Notes: a model not told the origin generated them from the sequence alone. Numbered from the stretch's first letter, positions 17,246 through 27,941 are shown. The stretch: DNA of 64,000 bases from Aldersonia sp. NBC_00410 (GCF_026342035.1 NZ_JAPENM010000009.1:124001-188000); one strand, 5' to 3'. Translations and numbers: made by a program.

Positions 17246-18628
17246 CTACGGCGGATTGCCGTCGCCCGCAGAGTCCGCGGTGAGCGTGTCACCCGGGTGG
17301 TGGAAGTGGTTGATCCTTGGGCGTTGTCGCGGGTCGACATGCCTTGGTGGGATCCAGGCGGTGTGGCCGCGGTAGCGGTGGGTGCGCCACTGATCCTCAC
17401 CAGGGCCGGCCAGTTTGTGATGCGCCGGGCACACGAAGGTCAGGTTCTCGATATCGGTCGCGCCGCCATCGGCCCACTCGCGCACGTGGTGGGCCTCGGC
17501 GCGGTAGCCAGCCATGGTGCACCCGGGGTAGCTGCAGCCGATATCGCGGGCATGCAACACGATCCGCTGATCCGGGGATGCGATCCGCTTGGACCGGCCC
17601 AGATTCCACACCCGTTGATCAACGTCATCGAAAATGCACAGATAGTGGTGCGCGTGCGCGGCCATCCGCACCAGGTCCCGCATCGGCAGCAGTGACCCGC
17701 CCGCCGTCGCGGCCGGCCCCGCCAGGTCCTTCAGTTCTTGCAGCGTGGTGGACACGATCACCGTCACCGGCAGGCCCCGATGCCGACCCAGCTCACCGGA
17801 AGCGAGCAGGGCGCGGCACATCGCCTTGACCGCATCGTGGTGCCGCTGACCCATCGAGCGGTTGTCTCGCCGGGAGGTCTCCTCGTCCGGCTCACCATCC
17901 ACCCGCGGCGACTCATCCGCCGGGTTGCACATCCCGGGAGCGGCGAGCTTCTCGAGGATCGGCTCGAACAAGGCCCGCAATTCCGGATCGAGGCGTCCGG
18001 TCAAGCTACTCATCCCGTCCAAGTCCTGTTTACCGAGCCAGAGCCCGCGTTTGCGGGCCCGGTCGATCTCATCGAACTCCCCGTCCGGGTTCAGATACCC
18101 CGCAAGCCGGTCGGCGACCTTGCGCAACTCATCCGGGCGCATCGACTCAGCGAATCCCGCCAGCTGCGCCTCCGCGTGCTCGCGGGTGCCGGCGTCGATC
18201 GCATGCGGCAGATGTTTGAGAAACGAGCGGATCACCTGCACATGCCCGTCACCGAGCACGCCGCTCCGGACACCCTCGGCGGTCGCCGCCAGCTCCGGTA
18301 CCAGCGGCTCCCCGGTGAACGAGGCGCGTGACGCCAACTGCTCGGCGGTGTCGAAGCGTTTCTTCGCGTCCAGCCGGGTGATCCGCAACGCGTCCGCCAC
18401 GACCTGATGCGTATTCTCGCCACCGAAATCCGCGAGCGTCCGATGATCGCGAAGGCTTTGCAGCAGTTCATAACCCACGCTGGTCTGCCGCCGAGAAGCG
18501 GCCTCGAGCTCGCGCAGCACCGCCAACCGGCCAGCGCTGCTCATCGCCTCGAAATCGAGCCCGGCGACCATGGACACCGCCGCGTTGAGCGCGTCCAACG
18601 CCTCCGCAGTATCCATGCCCCCCAGCAT
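17246..18628 (-). CDS. DUF222/HNH endonuclease-like protein (13E12 repeat family), copy 1
   Basis: About 460 residues: an N-terminal helical DUF222 domain, then a C-terminal HNH domain with CSYPGC and the HHVREWADGG...CPAHHKL arrangement of Cys/His ligands. The family is abundant and variable in mycolata genomes; nuclease activity is inferred and a role in mobility is suspected but unproven. The start is placed at ATG 18628 because TAGACT lies six bases before it; an ATG at 18616 preceded by GGGGGG is the alternative. The gene is absent from the equivalent M. tuberculosis block, so it is an insertion between purH and the ATPase. Confidence 0.85.
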   Translation of the reverse strand: MLGGMDTAEALDALNAAVSMVAGLDFEAMSSAGRLAVLRELEAASRRQTSVGYELLQSLRDHRTLADFGGENTHQVVADALRITRLDAKKRFDTAEQLASRASFTGEPLVPELAATAEGVRSGVLGDGHVQVIRSFLKHLPHAIDAGTREHAEAQLAGFAESMRPDELRKVADRLAGYLNPDGEFDEIDRARKRGLWLGKQDLDGMSSLTGRLDPELRALFEPILEKLAAPGMCNPADESPRVDGEPDEETSRRDNRSMGQRHHDAVKAMCRALLASGELGRHRGLPVTVIVSTTLQELKDLAGPAATAGGSLLPMRDLVRMAAHAHHYLCIFDDVDQRVWNLGRSKRIASPDQRIVLHARDIGCSYPGCTMAGYRAEAHHVREWADGGATDIENLTFVCPAHHKLAGPGEDQWRTHRYRGHTAWIPPRHVDPRQRPRINHFHHPGDTLTADSAGDGNPP

Positions 18629-18634
18629 GATCAA

Positions 18635-18640
18635 AGTCTA
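18635..18640 (-). promoter_or_regulatory. -10 hexamer, leaderless promoter of HNH copy 1
   Basis: TAGACT on the minus strand, six bases before the ATG at 18628. Confidence 0.5.
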
Positions 18641-18768
18641 TCCAGGGGCACCGACAAGTTGGGCCCGTCGATCCACGAGGACGTCAACACCCACGAACTG
18701 CGGGGAACAACCGCTGAGCACGATCCGCTACCCCAACTCCGCGGCGACCAGCGCTATGGGCCGACCTG

Positions 18769-20340
18769 CTAGTGCGCGAAGTGCCGCGACCCGGTGAGGT
18801 ACAGCGTGACACCCGCCGCCTTTGCCGCGTCGATGGTTTCCTGGTCGCGCACCGAGCCGCCCGGCTGCACGATCGCGCGGATGCCCGCGGCGATGAGCCC
18901 CTGCGGGCCGTCCGGGAACGGGAAGAACGCATCGGAGGCGGCCACCGAGCCTTTCGCCCGGTCCCCCGCCCGCTGCACCGCGAGGTGCACCGCGTCGACC
19001 CGGTTCACCTGACCCATGCCGACACCGACCGAAGCACCTTCGTGGGCAAGCAGAATTGCATTCGACTTCACCGCACGACATGCCCGCCAAGCGAATTCGA
19101 GGTCCGTCAAGGTTGCCGCGTCAGCGGCCTCGCCCGCGGCCAGGGTCCAGTTTGCGGGATCGTCACCGGCGGCGTGTATCTCGTCGCGCTGCTGCAGCAG
19201 CACCCCACCGGAGATCGGCCGTAGTTCGGCACCACCGGCGCGCGGCGGCTCCGCGATCAGAATGCGCACGTTCTTCTTGCGCGCCAGCACCTCGACGGCA
19301 CCGTCGGCGTAGCCGGGCGCGATGATCACCTCGGTGAAGATCTCGGCCACCTGCTCGGCCATCTCGACGGTGATCTCCCGGTTGGCCGCGATGACGCCAC
19401 CGAACGCACTCACCGGGTCACAGGCGTGCGCCTTGCGATGCGCCTCGGCGATGTCGGAACCCAGCGCGATACCGCAGGGGTTGGCGTGCTTGATGATCGC
19501 GACAGTCGGCTCGGCGTGGTCGTAGGCGGCGCGCCAGGCCGCGTCGGCATCGGTGTAGTTGTTGTACGACATCTCCTTGCCGTGCAACTGTTTTGCCTGC
19601 GCCAGCCCGGGTGCTGCGGCATCGTTGCGATACAGTGCCGCCGCCTGATGCGGGTTTTCGCCGTAGCGCAGCACCGCCCCGCGGTTCCACGTCGCACCAA
19701 CCCATTCCGGGAACACCGGCGCATCGCCCTCGTCGGTGGTGTCACCGACGAGGACGTTCGACATCCAGCTCGCGACGGCCACGTCGTAGGCCGCGGTGTG
19801 TTGAAACGCCTGTGCTGCAAGGGCAGTCCGCTCGGTGAGGGTGAACCCACCGGCCTTGACCGCAGCCAGCACATCGGTGTAGCGGGCCGGATCCACGACG
19901 ACGGCGACCGACGGGTGGTTCTTCGCCGCGGCGCGCACCATCGACGGACCGCCGATGTCGATCTGCTCCACGCACTCGTCGGGGGTGGCACCGCTGGCCA
20001 CGGTCTCGGTGAACGGGTAAAGATTCACCACGACCAGCTGGAACGCCGCCACACCGAGCTCATCGAGCTGTGCGAGATGTTCGTGCTTGCGGGTGTCGGC
20101 CAGGATGCCGGCATGGACGCGCGGATGCAGGGTCTTCACCCGGCCGTCCAGCGTCTCCGGAAATCCGGTCAGCTCTTCCACTTTGGTGACCGGGATACCG
20201 GCGTCGGCAATGCGCGACGCGGTCGATCCGGTCGACACCAGCTCGACTCCCGCCTCGTGCAGACCGGTGGCGAGCTCGACCAGCCCGGCCTTGTCGTACA
20301 CGCTTACCAGCGCACGGCGAATTTCGGTACGTTCACTCAC
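18769..20340 (-). CDS. purH: Bifunctional AICAR formyltransferase/IMP cyclohydrolase
   Basis: 523 residues, the usual length. The N-terminal MGS-like cyclohydrolase domain ([37 protein letters not shown]) is followed by the AICAR transformylase domain with [21 protein letters not shown] and the C-terminal [10 protein letters not shown]...[10 protein letters not shown]. It catalyses the last two steps of de novo IMP synthesis. The GTG at 20340 is chosen; it overlaps the end of purN by eight bases, implying coupled translation. In-frame ATGs upstream lie inside purN. Confidence 0.97.
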   Translation of the reverse strand: MSERTEIRRALVSVYDKAGLVELATGLHEAGVELVSTGSTASRIADAGIPVTKVEELTGFPETLDGRVKTLHPRVHAGILADTRKHEHLAQLDELGVAAFQLVVVNLYPFTETVASGATPDECVEQIDIGGPSMVRAAAKNHPSVAVVVDPARYTDVLAAVKAGGFTLTERTALAAQAFQHTAAYDVAVASWMSNVLVGDTTDEGDAPVFPEWVGATWNRGAVLRYGENPHQAAALYRNDAAAPGLAQAKQLHGKEMSYNNYTDADAAWRAAYDHAEPTVAIIKHANPCGIALGSDIAEAHRKAHACDPVSAFGGVIAANREITVEMAEQVAEIFTEVIIAPGYADGAVEVLARKKNVRILIAEPPRAGGAELRPISGGVLLQQRDEIHAAGDDPANWTLAAGEAADAATLTDLEFAWRACRAVKSNAILLAHEGASVGVGMGQVNRVDAVHLAVQRAGDRAKGSVAASDAFFPFPDGPQGLIAAGIRAIVQPGGSVRDQETIDAAKAAGVTLYLTGSRHFAH

Positions 20341-20980
20341 TGAGAATCCGGGCCTTTCGTCCATCGGAGTCGACGCCGTGCACGGCAACCGCCGCCACGA
20401 CCTCCGCCAACAGTCTTCGCTCCACCACTTTGATGCGTTCGTGCAGGGTGTCCTCGTCGTCGTCCGGCCGAACGGCGACGGCTTCCTGCGCCAGGATCGG
20501 CCCGGTGTCGACGCCGCCGTCGACCAGATGCACCGTGGTGCCGGTGACCTTCACACCGTAGGCGAGCGCATCGGCGACACCGTGCGCACCGGGGAACGCG
20601 GGCAGCAGCGCCGGGTGGGAGTTGACGATCCGCCCACCGAACCGGTCGAGGAACACCGGCCCGAGGATCTTCATGAACCCGGCCGTGACGACCAGATCGG
20701 GCTCGAACGCCGCGACGGCGTCGGCGAGCGCGATATCCCACGCGCCGCGGTCGGTGAAGTCCCGCAACGCGACCCGAAAATGGGTGAGGCCGGCGCGCTC
20801 CGCATGCGCGGTGGCCGCGCAGTCGCGGTCGACGCCGAGCCCGACGATGCGCGCCGGGTATTCGGCGGCCGAGGCGGCATCGAGCAGGGAGGCGAACAGG
20901 GTCCCGGCTCCCGATGCGAGCACGACCACCCGAGCCGGAGCGGACGGGGCCGGGCGTTGCGGTTCACGCGGGGCGTTCAG
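20333..20980 (-). CDS. purN: Phosphoribosylglycinamide formyltransferase (GART)
   Basis: About 215 residues. The core motifs are [19 protein letters not shown] near the start, the catalytic region [13 protein letters not shown] (Asn, His) and the Asp-containing [12 protein letters not shown] loop. It makes formyl-GAR, the third step of purine synthesis. The start is probably a CTG at 20978-20980: AGGAG lies exactly seven bases upstream and the resulting N-terminus matches M. tuberculosis PurN in length. The nearest ordinary candidate is a TTG at 21028 with no ribosome-binding site. It forms an operon with purH. Confidence 0.95.
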   Translation of the reverse strand: MNAPREPQRPAPSAPARVVVLASGAGTLFASLLDAASAAEYPARIVGLGVDRDCAATAHAERAGLTHFRVALRDFTDRGAWDIALADAVAAFEPDLVVTAGFMKILGPVFLDRFGGRIVNSHPALLPAFPGAHGVADALAYGVKVTGTTVHLVDGGVDTGPILAQEAVAVRPDDDEDTLHERIKVVERRLLAEVVAAVAVHGVDSDGRKARILSE

Positions 20981-21063
20981 CGTCGTACTCCTGGCACTCG
21001 ACGGAAAGTGGGCGCTGCGGCTCGGCAAATGGGAATCGCCCGCCGCCGCCTGCGCCGCAAAGC

Positions 21064-22476
21064 CTATCCGCCCGGCTGACCACGACCCTGGTCGAGGTCC
21101 ATTTCCACGACCTCGGCATCGACGATGTCGGCCGTGTCGGCCTCGGCGTCTACTTCGTCTTGTGGTGGTGCACCGATGAGTTCGGCGTCGACGGGCGCGG
21201 GCGTGGCGATGACGGGCGGCGCGCTGTCCACCGCTGCAACACCGATGGGCGAATCGTCACCGGCGAACGGTGACTCGTCTGATCCGTCGGCGCGCGGCGG
21301 ACGCGCACCGCGTGCCAACGCGACCAGTCCGCCCAGCACACCGAACCAGCCGAGCGCGCACAATCCCGCCCACAGCGCCTGCGGACCGAACATGCCGAAC
21401 GCACCGAGCGTTCCGCCGGAGATCGCTGCGGCCAGCACGGCGGCAACCCCGATCAGCGCCCCCGCCGTCAGTGCGGCTTGGGCGGCGGCGATCCGGTGCG
21501 CACAGGCAAGTGCGCAGTCCCGACCGAGCAGCCCGCCGAGCACCGCGGGAACGAGCAGCAGCGCCGCCCACCACGGCGCCGCGGGCCCGGTGGGGACGGC
21601 AGCGAACAGCGGGAACGCCGGAATCTCGGCACCGGTCACGTCGAACAGCCCGATGCTGCCGGTACCGGTCTGCACCGGGGCGCCGAGCAGAAAAGCCGCT
21701 GCCGAGATGACGACGTTCGGCAGATACGCCACTACGAGTACGAACACACCGATGACGCCGGTGAACCCGTCGACGACGTCGAAGCCGTCGAGCACGGTCG
21801 AGGCGTGGACGAGTAGCGAGAGCACCGCGAGCACCGCCCCGGCAATCACGAGCCTGCGCAGCGCGGTCACCGCGGCGAGCGCGCCCGCGACCGCCCAATC
21901 CGGTAGCCGGGCCGCCATCGCGATTTCCCGCCAGCGCGCGTGCAGCAGACCCGCGACCACGCCGATCAGGTGGATCAGCGCAACCCAGCCCAGCGCGGCG
22001 AGCGCGGACGGCGAATCGAGCGGGATCACCTCGGCAGCATCCGCGACGACGGCAAGCGCGATCAGAGTGCAGACCAGCGGCCCGGCGATCGCGGCCGCCG
22101 CGATGGCGCCGATCTCGCGCGGCGACTTGGCGCCGGCCACCGCTCGCTCGCAGGTGCGCGCGACGAACCAGATGACGCCGATGGTCGGCAGCAGCGGAAG
22201 CAGGCCGAGGGTGCGATCGCCGATGGTGAGCGGCACCTGGTGGATGCCGAGCCAAGTGCCCGCGATACCGCCGAACGCCCCGGTGAGGTCGCTGTTCGCG
22301 GCGACCAGGGACACCACTACCAGCGTCGCGACCAGGGCCAGCGCCACCAGCGCGGGCCGGAAGGCGACCACGACGAGGGTCTTGGCACGTTCGGGGGACA
22401 GTTCCGGCAGGCCGCGGCGTCCACCGTCGGGATCGCGGGTGACTCGGCTGTCTTCGGTGTCGAGTACTGCGCTCAT
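21064..22476 (-). CDS. perM: PerM-like cell-division membrane protein (DUF6350)
   Basis: 470 residues with about ten membrane spans between residues 35 and 395, then an acidic cytoplasmic tail rich in Asp/Glu/Ala/Pro (DEVDAEADTADIVDAEVVEM). Position between purN and the DUF5336 gene and the membrane plan match M. tuberculosis Rv0955/PerM, an integral membrane protein that supports FtsB stability and septum formation under low divalent cation. The role is transferred from that homologue. It starts 83 bp before purN on the same strand. Confidence 0.85.
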   Translation of the reverse strand: MSAVLDTEDSRVTRDPDGGRRGLPELSPERAKTLVVVAFRPALVALALVATLVVVSLVAANSDLTGAFGGIAGTWLGIHQVPLTIGDRTLGLLPLLPTIGVIWFVARTCERAVAGAKSPREIGAIAAAAIAGPLVCTLIALAVVADAAEVIPLDSPSALAALGWVALIHLIGVVAGLLHARWREIAMAARLPDWAVAGALAAVTALRRLVIAGAVLAVLSLLVHASTVLDGFDVVDGFTGVIGVFVLVVAYLPNVVISAAAFLLGAPVQTGTGSIGLFDVTGAEIPAFPLFAAVPTGPAAPWWAALLLVPAVLGGLLGRDCALACAHRIAAAQAALTAGALIGVAAVLAAAISGGTLGAFGMFGPQALWAGLCALGWFGVLGGLVALARGARPPRADGSDESPFAGDDSPIGVAAVDSAPPVIATPAPVDAELIGAPPQDEVDAEADTADIVDAEVVEMDLDQGRGQPGG

Positions 22477-22548
22477 CGGGCCCAGCCTGTCATCACCCGC
22501 AGCGCGTCAGGGAGAGGCGCGCCGCGGGTGCGGGCGACTGGGGTTGGG

Positions 22549-23526
22549 CTAGTTCTTCTCGTCGTCGGACGGCCGGAACGCCTGCGTGGCGTCGCCGCCG
22601 GCCTCGGTCCCGGAGTCCTGCGTCGGAATCGCCTGGGTGGGTCCGGCGGAGGTGTCCTTGCCTGCGGACTCACCGGCCGGGTACGACGGCCACTGGCCCG
22701 GGTAGCCGCCGGACGCGGCGGCACCGTACTGCTGGCCGTAGCCCTCCTGCCGCGGATACTGCGGCTGGCCGTGGGACGGCTGTGCCCCCTGGCCGTGGGA
22801 CGGCTGTGCCCCCTGGCCGGGGGACGGCTGTGCCCCGTAACCGCCCGACTGCGGGTAGCCCTGCGGGCGGCCGTAGGGCTGGCCCTGCTGGCCGTAACCC
22901 GGCTGGCCCTGCTGGCCATAGCCGGGCTGCTGGCCGTAACCCTGCTGACCGCCATAGGACGGTGCGCCGTAGCCCTGCTGGCCGTAGCCGGACCCGTAAC
23001 CACCGCCGCCCTGCTGGAACGGCGCGTAGCCGCGCTGCGTGGTCTTCGCGGGCAGCGTGACCAGCCCGGTGCCGAGCACGAACGCGGCAATGGCCACGGC
23101 AGCCTCGAGGAACGCGATCACCAGCGTCGCGTACGCCGCGCCGGCGAGCTTGACACCCTCACCGAGATTGAGCGACTGCACCAGCAGCGTCACGAAGCCG
23201 ACCGCCGCTGCGGCCGCGGCCACGCCGCGCAGATCCTGCTTCGGCAGCAGCGACAGCCCGGCGGCCACACCACCGAGCAGCAGGAAGCCGAGCAAGGCCG
23301 TCACCGAGCCGAGTTCGAAGATGCTGCTGGACGCACCGCCCATGCCCGACATCGCGTGGAAGGTGACGTACGGCGCGAAGCCGAGCAGGAAGACCACCAC
23401 ACCGAGCACGGCCGTCGCGGCGAGCAGCAGCCGCGGCAGCCGCTCGTCGGCGGTCGCCGCGGACTCGCCGGACGGTGTGGCGTCACCGGGTGTCGCGCCT
23501 CCGGTGGGCCCGGCTGGGTATGACAT
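22549..23526 (-). CDS. DUF5336 membrane protein (34 kDa antigenic protein family)
   Basis: 325 residues. An N-terminal linker precedes four membrane spans (about residues 32-55, 75-95, 103-123 and 135-158). The C-terminal half is disordered and made of Gly-Tyr-Gln-Pro repeats such as [20 protein letters not shown]. It matches the M. tuberculosis Rv0954 family, which lies next to perM there too and is associated with division sites. The ATG has AGGAG six bases upstream. The repeat tail may drive self-association or bind cell-wall partners, which is inference. Confidence 0.85.
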   Translation of the reverse strand: MSYPAGPTGGATPGDATPSGESAATADERLPRLLLAATAVLGVVVFLLGFAPYVTFHAMSGMGGASSSIFELGSVTALLGFLLLGGVAAGLSLLPKQDLRGVAAAAAAVGFVTLLVQSLNLGEGVKLAGAAYATLVIAFLEAAVAIAAFVLGTGLVTLPAKTTQRGYAPFQQGGGGYGSGYGQQGYGAPSYGGQQGYGQQPGYGQQGQPGYGQQGQPYGRPQGYPQSGGYGAQPSPGQGAQPSHGQGAQPSHGQPQYPRQEGYGQQYGAAASGGYPGQWPSYPAGESAGKDTSAGPTQAIPTQDSGTEAGGDATQAFRPSDDEKN

Positions 23527-23633
23527 GTCATCTCCTCATCGTGCGGTGTGGTTTCGTCCACTGCCGACGCTACTAGCCGGACCCGACGGGCGAGGAGGAC
23601 GTGCCCGGAGCGTGCATCCCGAATACGCGAAAA

Positions 23634-23675
23634 CCCCGACCGCCCCGCACACTGCTGGTGTGCGGGCGGTCGGGG
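23634..23675 (-). terminator. Rho-independent terminator after sucD
   Basis: A GC-rich stem of 18-19 bp (CCCCGACCGCC... paired with ...GGCGGTCGGGG, one bulged base) has a TGCTG loop and is followed on the minus strand by TTTTCG. It begins 15 bp after the sucD stop and insulates the DUF5336 gene. Confidence 0.85.
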
Positions 23676-23689
23676 TGGTTTCGAAACTG

Positions 23690-24604
23690 TCAGGCCGAGA
23701 CGGCGGCCTTCTCCAGGATCTCGCGAGCGAGCGCGGCGGTCGCGGACGGCGTCTTGCCGACCTTGACACCGGCGGCCTCGAGGGCCTCCTGCTTCGCGGC
23801 GGCGGTGCCCGACGAGCCGGACACGATTGCGCCGGCGTGACCCATCGTCTTGCCCTCCGGCGCGGTGAAGCCCGCGACGTAGCCGACGACCGGCTTGGTG
23901 ACGTTGGCCTTGATGTATTCGGCCGCACGCTCCTCGGCGTCGCCGCCGATCTCGCCGATCATCACGATCAGCTTGGTCTCCGGATCCTTCTCGAAGGCCT
24001 CGATCGCATCGATGTGTGTGGTGCCGATGACCGGGTCGCCGCCGATACCGATGGCGGTCGAGAAGCCGTAATCACGCAGCTCGAACATCATCTGGTAGGT
24101 CAGCGTGCCGGACTTGGAGACCAGGCCGATCGGACCCTTGCCGGCAATGTTCGCCGGGGTGATGCCCACGAGTGCCTCGCCGGGGGTGATGATGCCGGGG
24201 CAGTTCGGGCCGATGATCCGGGTCTTGTTGCCCTTCTCGACGTTGTAGGCCCACGCAAACGCGGAATCCTGCACCGGGATGCCCTCGGTGATGACCACGA
24301 GCAGCGGGACCTCCGCGTCGATGGCCTCGATGATGGCGTCCTTCGAGAACGCCGGGGGGACGAACGCGATGGAGACGTCCGCGCCGGTCTTCTCGATCGC
24401 CTCGGCGACGGAAGCGAACACGGGCAGTTCGACGGGGTTGCCGTCCTTGTCCGTGTGCGACACGGTCGTACCGGCCTTGCGTGCGTTGACGCCGCCGACG
24501 ACCTGCGTGCCCGCCTTGAGCATCAGAGCGGTGTGCTTGGTGCCCTCGCCACCGGTGATGCCCTGGACGATGACCTTGGAGTCCTTCGTGAGGAAGATTG
24601 CCAT
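23690..24604 (-). CDS. sucD: Succinyl-CoA synthetase alpha subunit
   Basis: 304 residues beginning [21 protein letters not shown]. It carries the CoA-binding Rossmann domain, the [12 protein letters not shown] loop and the phospho-histidine site [12 protein letters not shown]. It makes the active-site phosphohistidine form of the TCA enzyme with SucC, converting succinyl-CoA to succinate with nucleotide synthesis. It lies 14 bp after sucC in a two-gene operon closed by a strong terminator. Confidence 0.97.
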   Translation of the reverse strand: MAIFLTKDSKVIVQGITGGEGTKHTALMLKAGTQVVGGVNARKAGTTVSHTDKDGNPVELPVFASVAEAIEKTGADVSIAFVPPAFSKDAIIEAIDAEVPLLVVITEGIPVQDSAFAWAYNVEKGNKTRIIGPNCPGIITPGEALVGITPANIAGKGPIGLVSKSGTLTYQMMFELRDYGFSTAIGIGGDPVIGTTHIDAIEAFEKDPETKLIVMIGEIGGDAEERAAEYIKANVTKPVVGYVAGFTAPEGKTMGHAGAIVSGSSGTAAAKQEALEAAGVKVGKTPSATAALAREILEKAAVSA

Positions 24605-24618
24605 TGTTTCCAGTCCCT

Positions 24619-25788
24619 TTACTTCGCGGCGAACGCGAGTTCGGCAGCCTTGTCGGCGGCCTCGTCCATGGTGGCGACCACCGTGACCAGCGGGTGGTTG
24701 GCCTCGGCGAGGATGCGGCGGCCCTCGTCGACATTGTTGCCGTCGAGACGGACGACCAGCGGCTTGTTGGCCTCGTCACCGAGGGTCTGCAGTGCACCGA
24801 CGATGCCGTTGGCGACCGCGTCACAGGCGGTGATCCCGCCGAAGACGTTGACGAACACGCTCTTGACCTGCGCGTCGTTCAGGATGACGTCGAGGCCGGC
24901 GGCCATGACCGCGGCCGAAGCGCCACCACCGATGTCGAGGAAGTTGGCGGGCTTGACGTTGCCGTGCTTCTCACCGGCGTAGGCGACGACATCCAGGGTG
25001 GACATGACCAGTCCGGCGCCGTTGCCGATTATGCCGACCTCGCCGTCGAGCTTGACGTAGTTGAGGTCGTTCTCCTTGGCCTTGAGCTCGAGCGGATCGG
25101 TCGCGTCCTTGTCCTCGAACTCGACGTGATCCGGCTGCCGGAAGTCGGCGTTGGCGTCGAGGGTGACCTTGCCGTCGAGGGCCAGGATCTCGTCTTCCGG
25201 GGTACGGACCAGGGGGTTGACCTCCACCAGGGTCGCGTCCTCGCCGACGAAGACCTCCCACAGCTTCTGGATGGTCACCGCGGCGGCGTCGAGCACCTCG
25301 GCGGGCAGATGGCCCTGCTCGGCGATGCTGCGCGCGAACGCGAGGTCGACACCCTTGACGGCGTCGACGGGAACCTTGGCCAGCCGGTCGGGCTTGGTCG
25401 CGGCGACCTCTTCGATCTCCATGCCGCCTTCGACCGAGCACATCGCGAGGTAGGTGCGGTTGGACCGATCGAGCAGGAAGGAGATGTAGTACTCCTCGGC
25501 GATGTCCTTCGCCTCGGCGACGAGCAGCCTCTTCACCACGTGGCCCTTGATGTCGAGGCCGAGGATGTTCTGCGCGTGGGTGAGCGCGTCGTCCGGGGTG
25601 GCGGCGTACTTGACGCCACCGGCCTTGCCGCGGCCGCCTACCTTGACCTGCGCCTTGACCATGACCGGCTTGCCGATTTCCTCGGCGATCGCACGAGCGT
25701 CGTCGGCCGTGTCGGTGACCCGGCCTGCCGACGACGGCACTCCGTGCTTGGCGAAGAGTTCCTTCGCCTGGTATTCGAAGAGATCCAT
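24619..25788 (-). CDS. sucC: Succinyl-CoA synthetase beta subunit
   Basis: 389 residues beginning [20 protein letters not shown]. The ATP-grasp domain has [17 protein letters not shown] as the nucleotide-binding loop and [11 protein letters not shown] for metal binding; the C-terminal CoA-ligase domain has [13 protein letters not shown] and [15 protein letters not shown]. Nucleotide preference (ATP or GTP) cannot be settled by eye. It is the first gene of the sucCD operon; a TAAAGT hexamer about 60 bp upstream is a possible -10. Confidence 0.97.
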   Translation of the reverse strand: MDLFEYQAKELFAKHGVPSSAGRVTDTADDARAIAEEIGKPVMVKAQVKVGGRGKAGGVKYAATPDDALTHAQNILGLDIKGHVVKRLLVAEAKDIAEEYYISFLLDRSNRTYLAMCSVEGGMEIEEVAATKPDRLAKVPVDAVKGVDLAFARSIAEQGHLPAEVLDAAAVTIQKLWEVFVGEDATLVEVNPLVRTPEDEILALDGKVTLDANADFRQPDHVEFEDKDATDPLELKAKENDLNYVKLDGEVGIIGNGAGLVMSTLDVVAYAGEKHGNVKPANFLDIGGGASAAVMAAGLDVILNDAQVKSVFVNVFGGITACDAVANGIVGALQTLGDEANKPLVVRLDGNNVDEGRRILAEANHPLVTVVATMDEAADKAAELAFAAK

Positions 25789-25933
25789 ATTTCACCGTCT
25801 CGTCTGCGTTGACGCCCACCCGAGGGTTAGGGGCGGGCCCGTAGGGACTTTAGTCAGTGGGATCGTGGGACAACCCACCGCCTTGACTGCTTGTGGTCCA
25901 TGTCACCTGCGGCGTGCGGTCCCGCGACGCGCA

Positions 25934-25993
25934 GGAGCGGAGCCTGCGCAGCGACCAGTCGCTGGAGCGGAGCCTGCGCAGCGACCAGTCGCA
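25934..25993. repeat. Two-copy 30-bp tandem repeat upstream of sucC
   Basis: Two units of 30 bp differ only in the last base. Each contains GCGACCAGTCGC, a near-perfect palindrome with a two-base centre, and TGCGCA. The array lies between the stop of the upstream membrane-protein gene and the sucC promoter region. It is the second 30-bp tandem array in the window but has a different sequence from the one at 127. Confidence 0.9.
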
Positions 25994-26002
25994 GGTCCGA
26001 CT

Positions 26003-27760
26003 CTACGTCCGGCGTCCAGCGGCGGCATCGCGGCGTCCGCACAGCAGCGCGGCAACGGCGAATGCGACGATCGCGACCACCGCGAACGGCACACCGGGAC
26101 CGGGGCTTTCGCCGGTCAGCGGCCACCAGAGAAGATAGCCGAGCACGGCGAGCGCAGCGCCGGTGAGCAGCGCGATCGCCCGGGCCGGACGAGCGCCGGC
26201 CGCGACCACGGCGGCACCGATGAGTACGGCGGCCAGTTGCGCATGCCCCCAGGTGTCCCAGCCCCAAGGCAGGTCGAACGACGTGGCGCCGCGGTGTATC
26301 GGCAGGGCAAGGGCGACCGTCGCGGAAACGGCCCCGGCACCACCGACTGCGAGCAGCGTGGGATCCCGATCCGGCAGGTCGGCGAGGTCGATCTCGTCGC
26401 GTTCGGCGGCACCGGCGAAGCCGACCAGAACGGCCGTCGCGGCCGCGGCGAGCACCCCGATCATCGCGAAAACGCCGCCGACACCGATCTCGATGCCAGG
26501 GATGCGCACACCGTCCAACGCAGCCTGCGTCACCCCGGTGGCGCCGAGCGCCGCGGCAGCGGCGATCGGGACCACCGCGGGCCGGACCGTGGCGGCGAAC
26601 TCGGAGAAGAACAGCCACACGCAGGTCGCGGCCAACCCGAGCGCGGCAACGAGTGCCGGACCGTCGGCGAGCACCTCGGGTGCCGTTCGCCCGGCAGGCA
26701 CCACCAGCGCGGGCACCAACGCACCGACCGCGACCAGCACCGCGGTGAGCACGCCCATGGCGCCCGCGAGAGCATGAATGACAAAGGTGGACAGGGACTT
26801 TCGACCTCGCAGCGTGGTTTGGGGATCGTCTCGCTCCAGCGCGCGACGATCGCGGCGCGCGACCAGGGGAGGTATCGCGGCGCCGACCAGCACCAATGCC
26901 GCGGCGGCGAGTACCGCCACCAGAGCGGCCGGCGTCGGCGAGAGGCCGGGATCGGCGCTCGCGCCGAGACGCGCAGCCGCGAACGCGCACGCGGTGAGTC
27001 CGAGGCCGGTGAGCAGCCCCGCGGCCGTCCACGCCTCCGGTGAGGCGAGTGCCAAGCCGGTGCCGATCAGCACGACGAGCCCGAGCGTGACGGTGCCTGC
27101 GATGGTCGACGCCGATGACTCAACGAACGGATGCACGACCAGCACCGGATCCGTCGCGGTCCAGGCGGCGGGAATGAGGGCGATAGCGAAGGCGAACGCG
27201 ATCGCGACGCTCGTACCGGCGAACCATGGCCCCAGCCGGACACCGATCGGCCGCCCGGACAGGTCGGGATCGACCGAATCGCCATAGCCGTCGCGCAGGG
27301 TCACGCGGTGCAGTAGCGCCAGCCCGATCCCGCCCGCGAGGACGCCGGCGAGATGACCCGCGATCACGAGCCAGGCGCCACCGGACAAAGTCAGGTCGGC
27401 GGCCGAGAGGGGTCGAAGCAGTTCGAAACGATTCGAGTCGATCGGGCGACGCAGTAGACCTGCATCGAAAACCAGTAGCGCCGCGCACACCGCGCCGAAC
27501 CCGACGAGCAGGCCTCCGGTTGCGGCCGCACACCCGCGGATCGCCGCGAATATCGCCAGCCCGGCGACCGTGAGCATGAGCAGGGCCGCGCACCACGACG
27601 CCGCAGCGACGGCGCGGGGATCCGGGCCGGCGGCGGCACCGGCCACGCCGATCATGGGCGCGAGCGCCGAGGCGACGACGGCCAGAACAACCGCGGCGAC
27701 GCCCGCCCGAAGGAGAGTTTTCCCGTCGGGCAGTGCGCTGACCTCGACTGCAACGGACAT
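26003..27760 (-). CDS. Large polytopic membrane protein, unknown function
   Basis: 585 residues with about fourteen hydrophobic segments spread over the whole length and only short charged loops (GDSVDPDLSGRPIGVRL, ARRDRRALERDDPQTTLRG). Composition is dominated by Ala, Val, Leu and Gly. No transporter signature or catalytic motif stands out, and I do not recognise the family. The ATG at 27760 is chosen because TAACGT lies seven bases upstream; the frame continues eight codons further. It sits between sucC and the divergent M23 peptidase gene, a place held by no homologue I recall in M. tuberculosis. Confidence 0.75.
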   Translation of the reverse strand: MSVAVEVSALPDGKTLLRAGVAAVVLAVVASALAPMIGVAGAAAGPDPRAVAAASWCAALLMLTVAGLAIFAAIRGCAAATGGLLVGFGAVCAALLVFDAGLLRRPIDSNRFELLRPLSAADLTLSGGAWLVIAGHLAGVLAGGIGLALLHRVTLRDGYGDSVDPDLSGRPIGVRLGPWFAGTSVAIAFAFAIALIPAAWTATDPVLVVHPFVESSASTIAGTVTLGLVVLIGTGLALASPEAWTAAGLLTGLGLTACAFAAARLGASADPGLSPTPAALVAVLAAAALVLVGAAIPPLVARRDRRALERDDPQTTLRGRKSLSTFVIHALAGAMGVLTAVLVAVGALVPALVVPAGRTAPEVLADGPALVAALGLAATCVWLFFSEFAATVRPAVVPIAAAAALGATGVTQAALDGVRIPGIEIGVGGVFAMIGVLAAAATAVLVGFAGAAERDEIDLADLPDRDPTLLAVGGAGAVSATVALALPIHRGATSFDLPWGWDTWGHAQLAAVLIGAAVVAAGARPARAIALLTGAALAVLGYLLWWPLTGESPGPGVPFAVVAIVAFAVAALLCGRRDAAAGRRT

Positions 27761-27767
27761 GCCGGTA

Positions 27768-27773
27768 ACGTTA
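27768..27773 (-). promoter_or_regulatory. -10 hexamer within a 10-bp palindrome, membrane-protein gene
   Basis: TAACGT on the minus strand, seven bases before the ATG at 27760. It is part of the perfect palindrome ACGTTAACGT (27768-27777), which could be an operator overlapping the -10. Confidence 0.45.
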
Positions 27774-27941
27774 ACGTCTCGCACAGGTCACCGACCGGCT
27801 TCCGGATGACCGTTTCGCGCGGTCCGGCCGCATTCCCCGAAACGCCCTGATCCATGCTGTGATTGGCATCACACTTGGCAAACCTCCAGGTGATCGGGTT
27901 GCGCCCCTCGGAACCATTTCGTTACCGTCGGATTTACCAAA

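Noticed and set aside
24598-25812. 404-codon plus-strand frame over sucC
   Set aside because: Shadow of sucC, which is unmistakable on the other strand.
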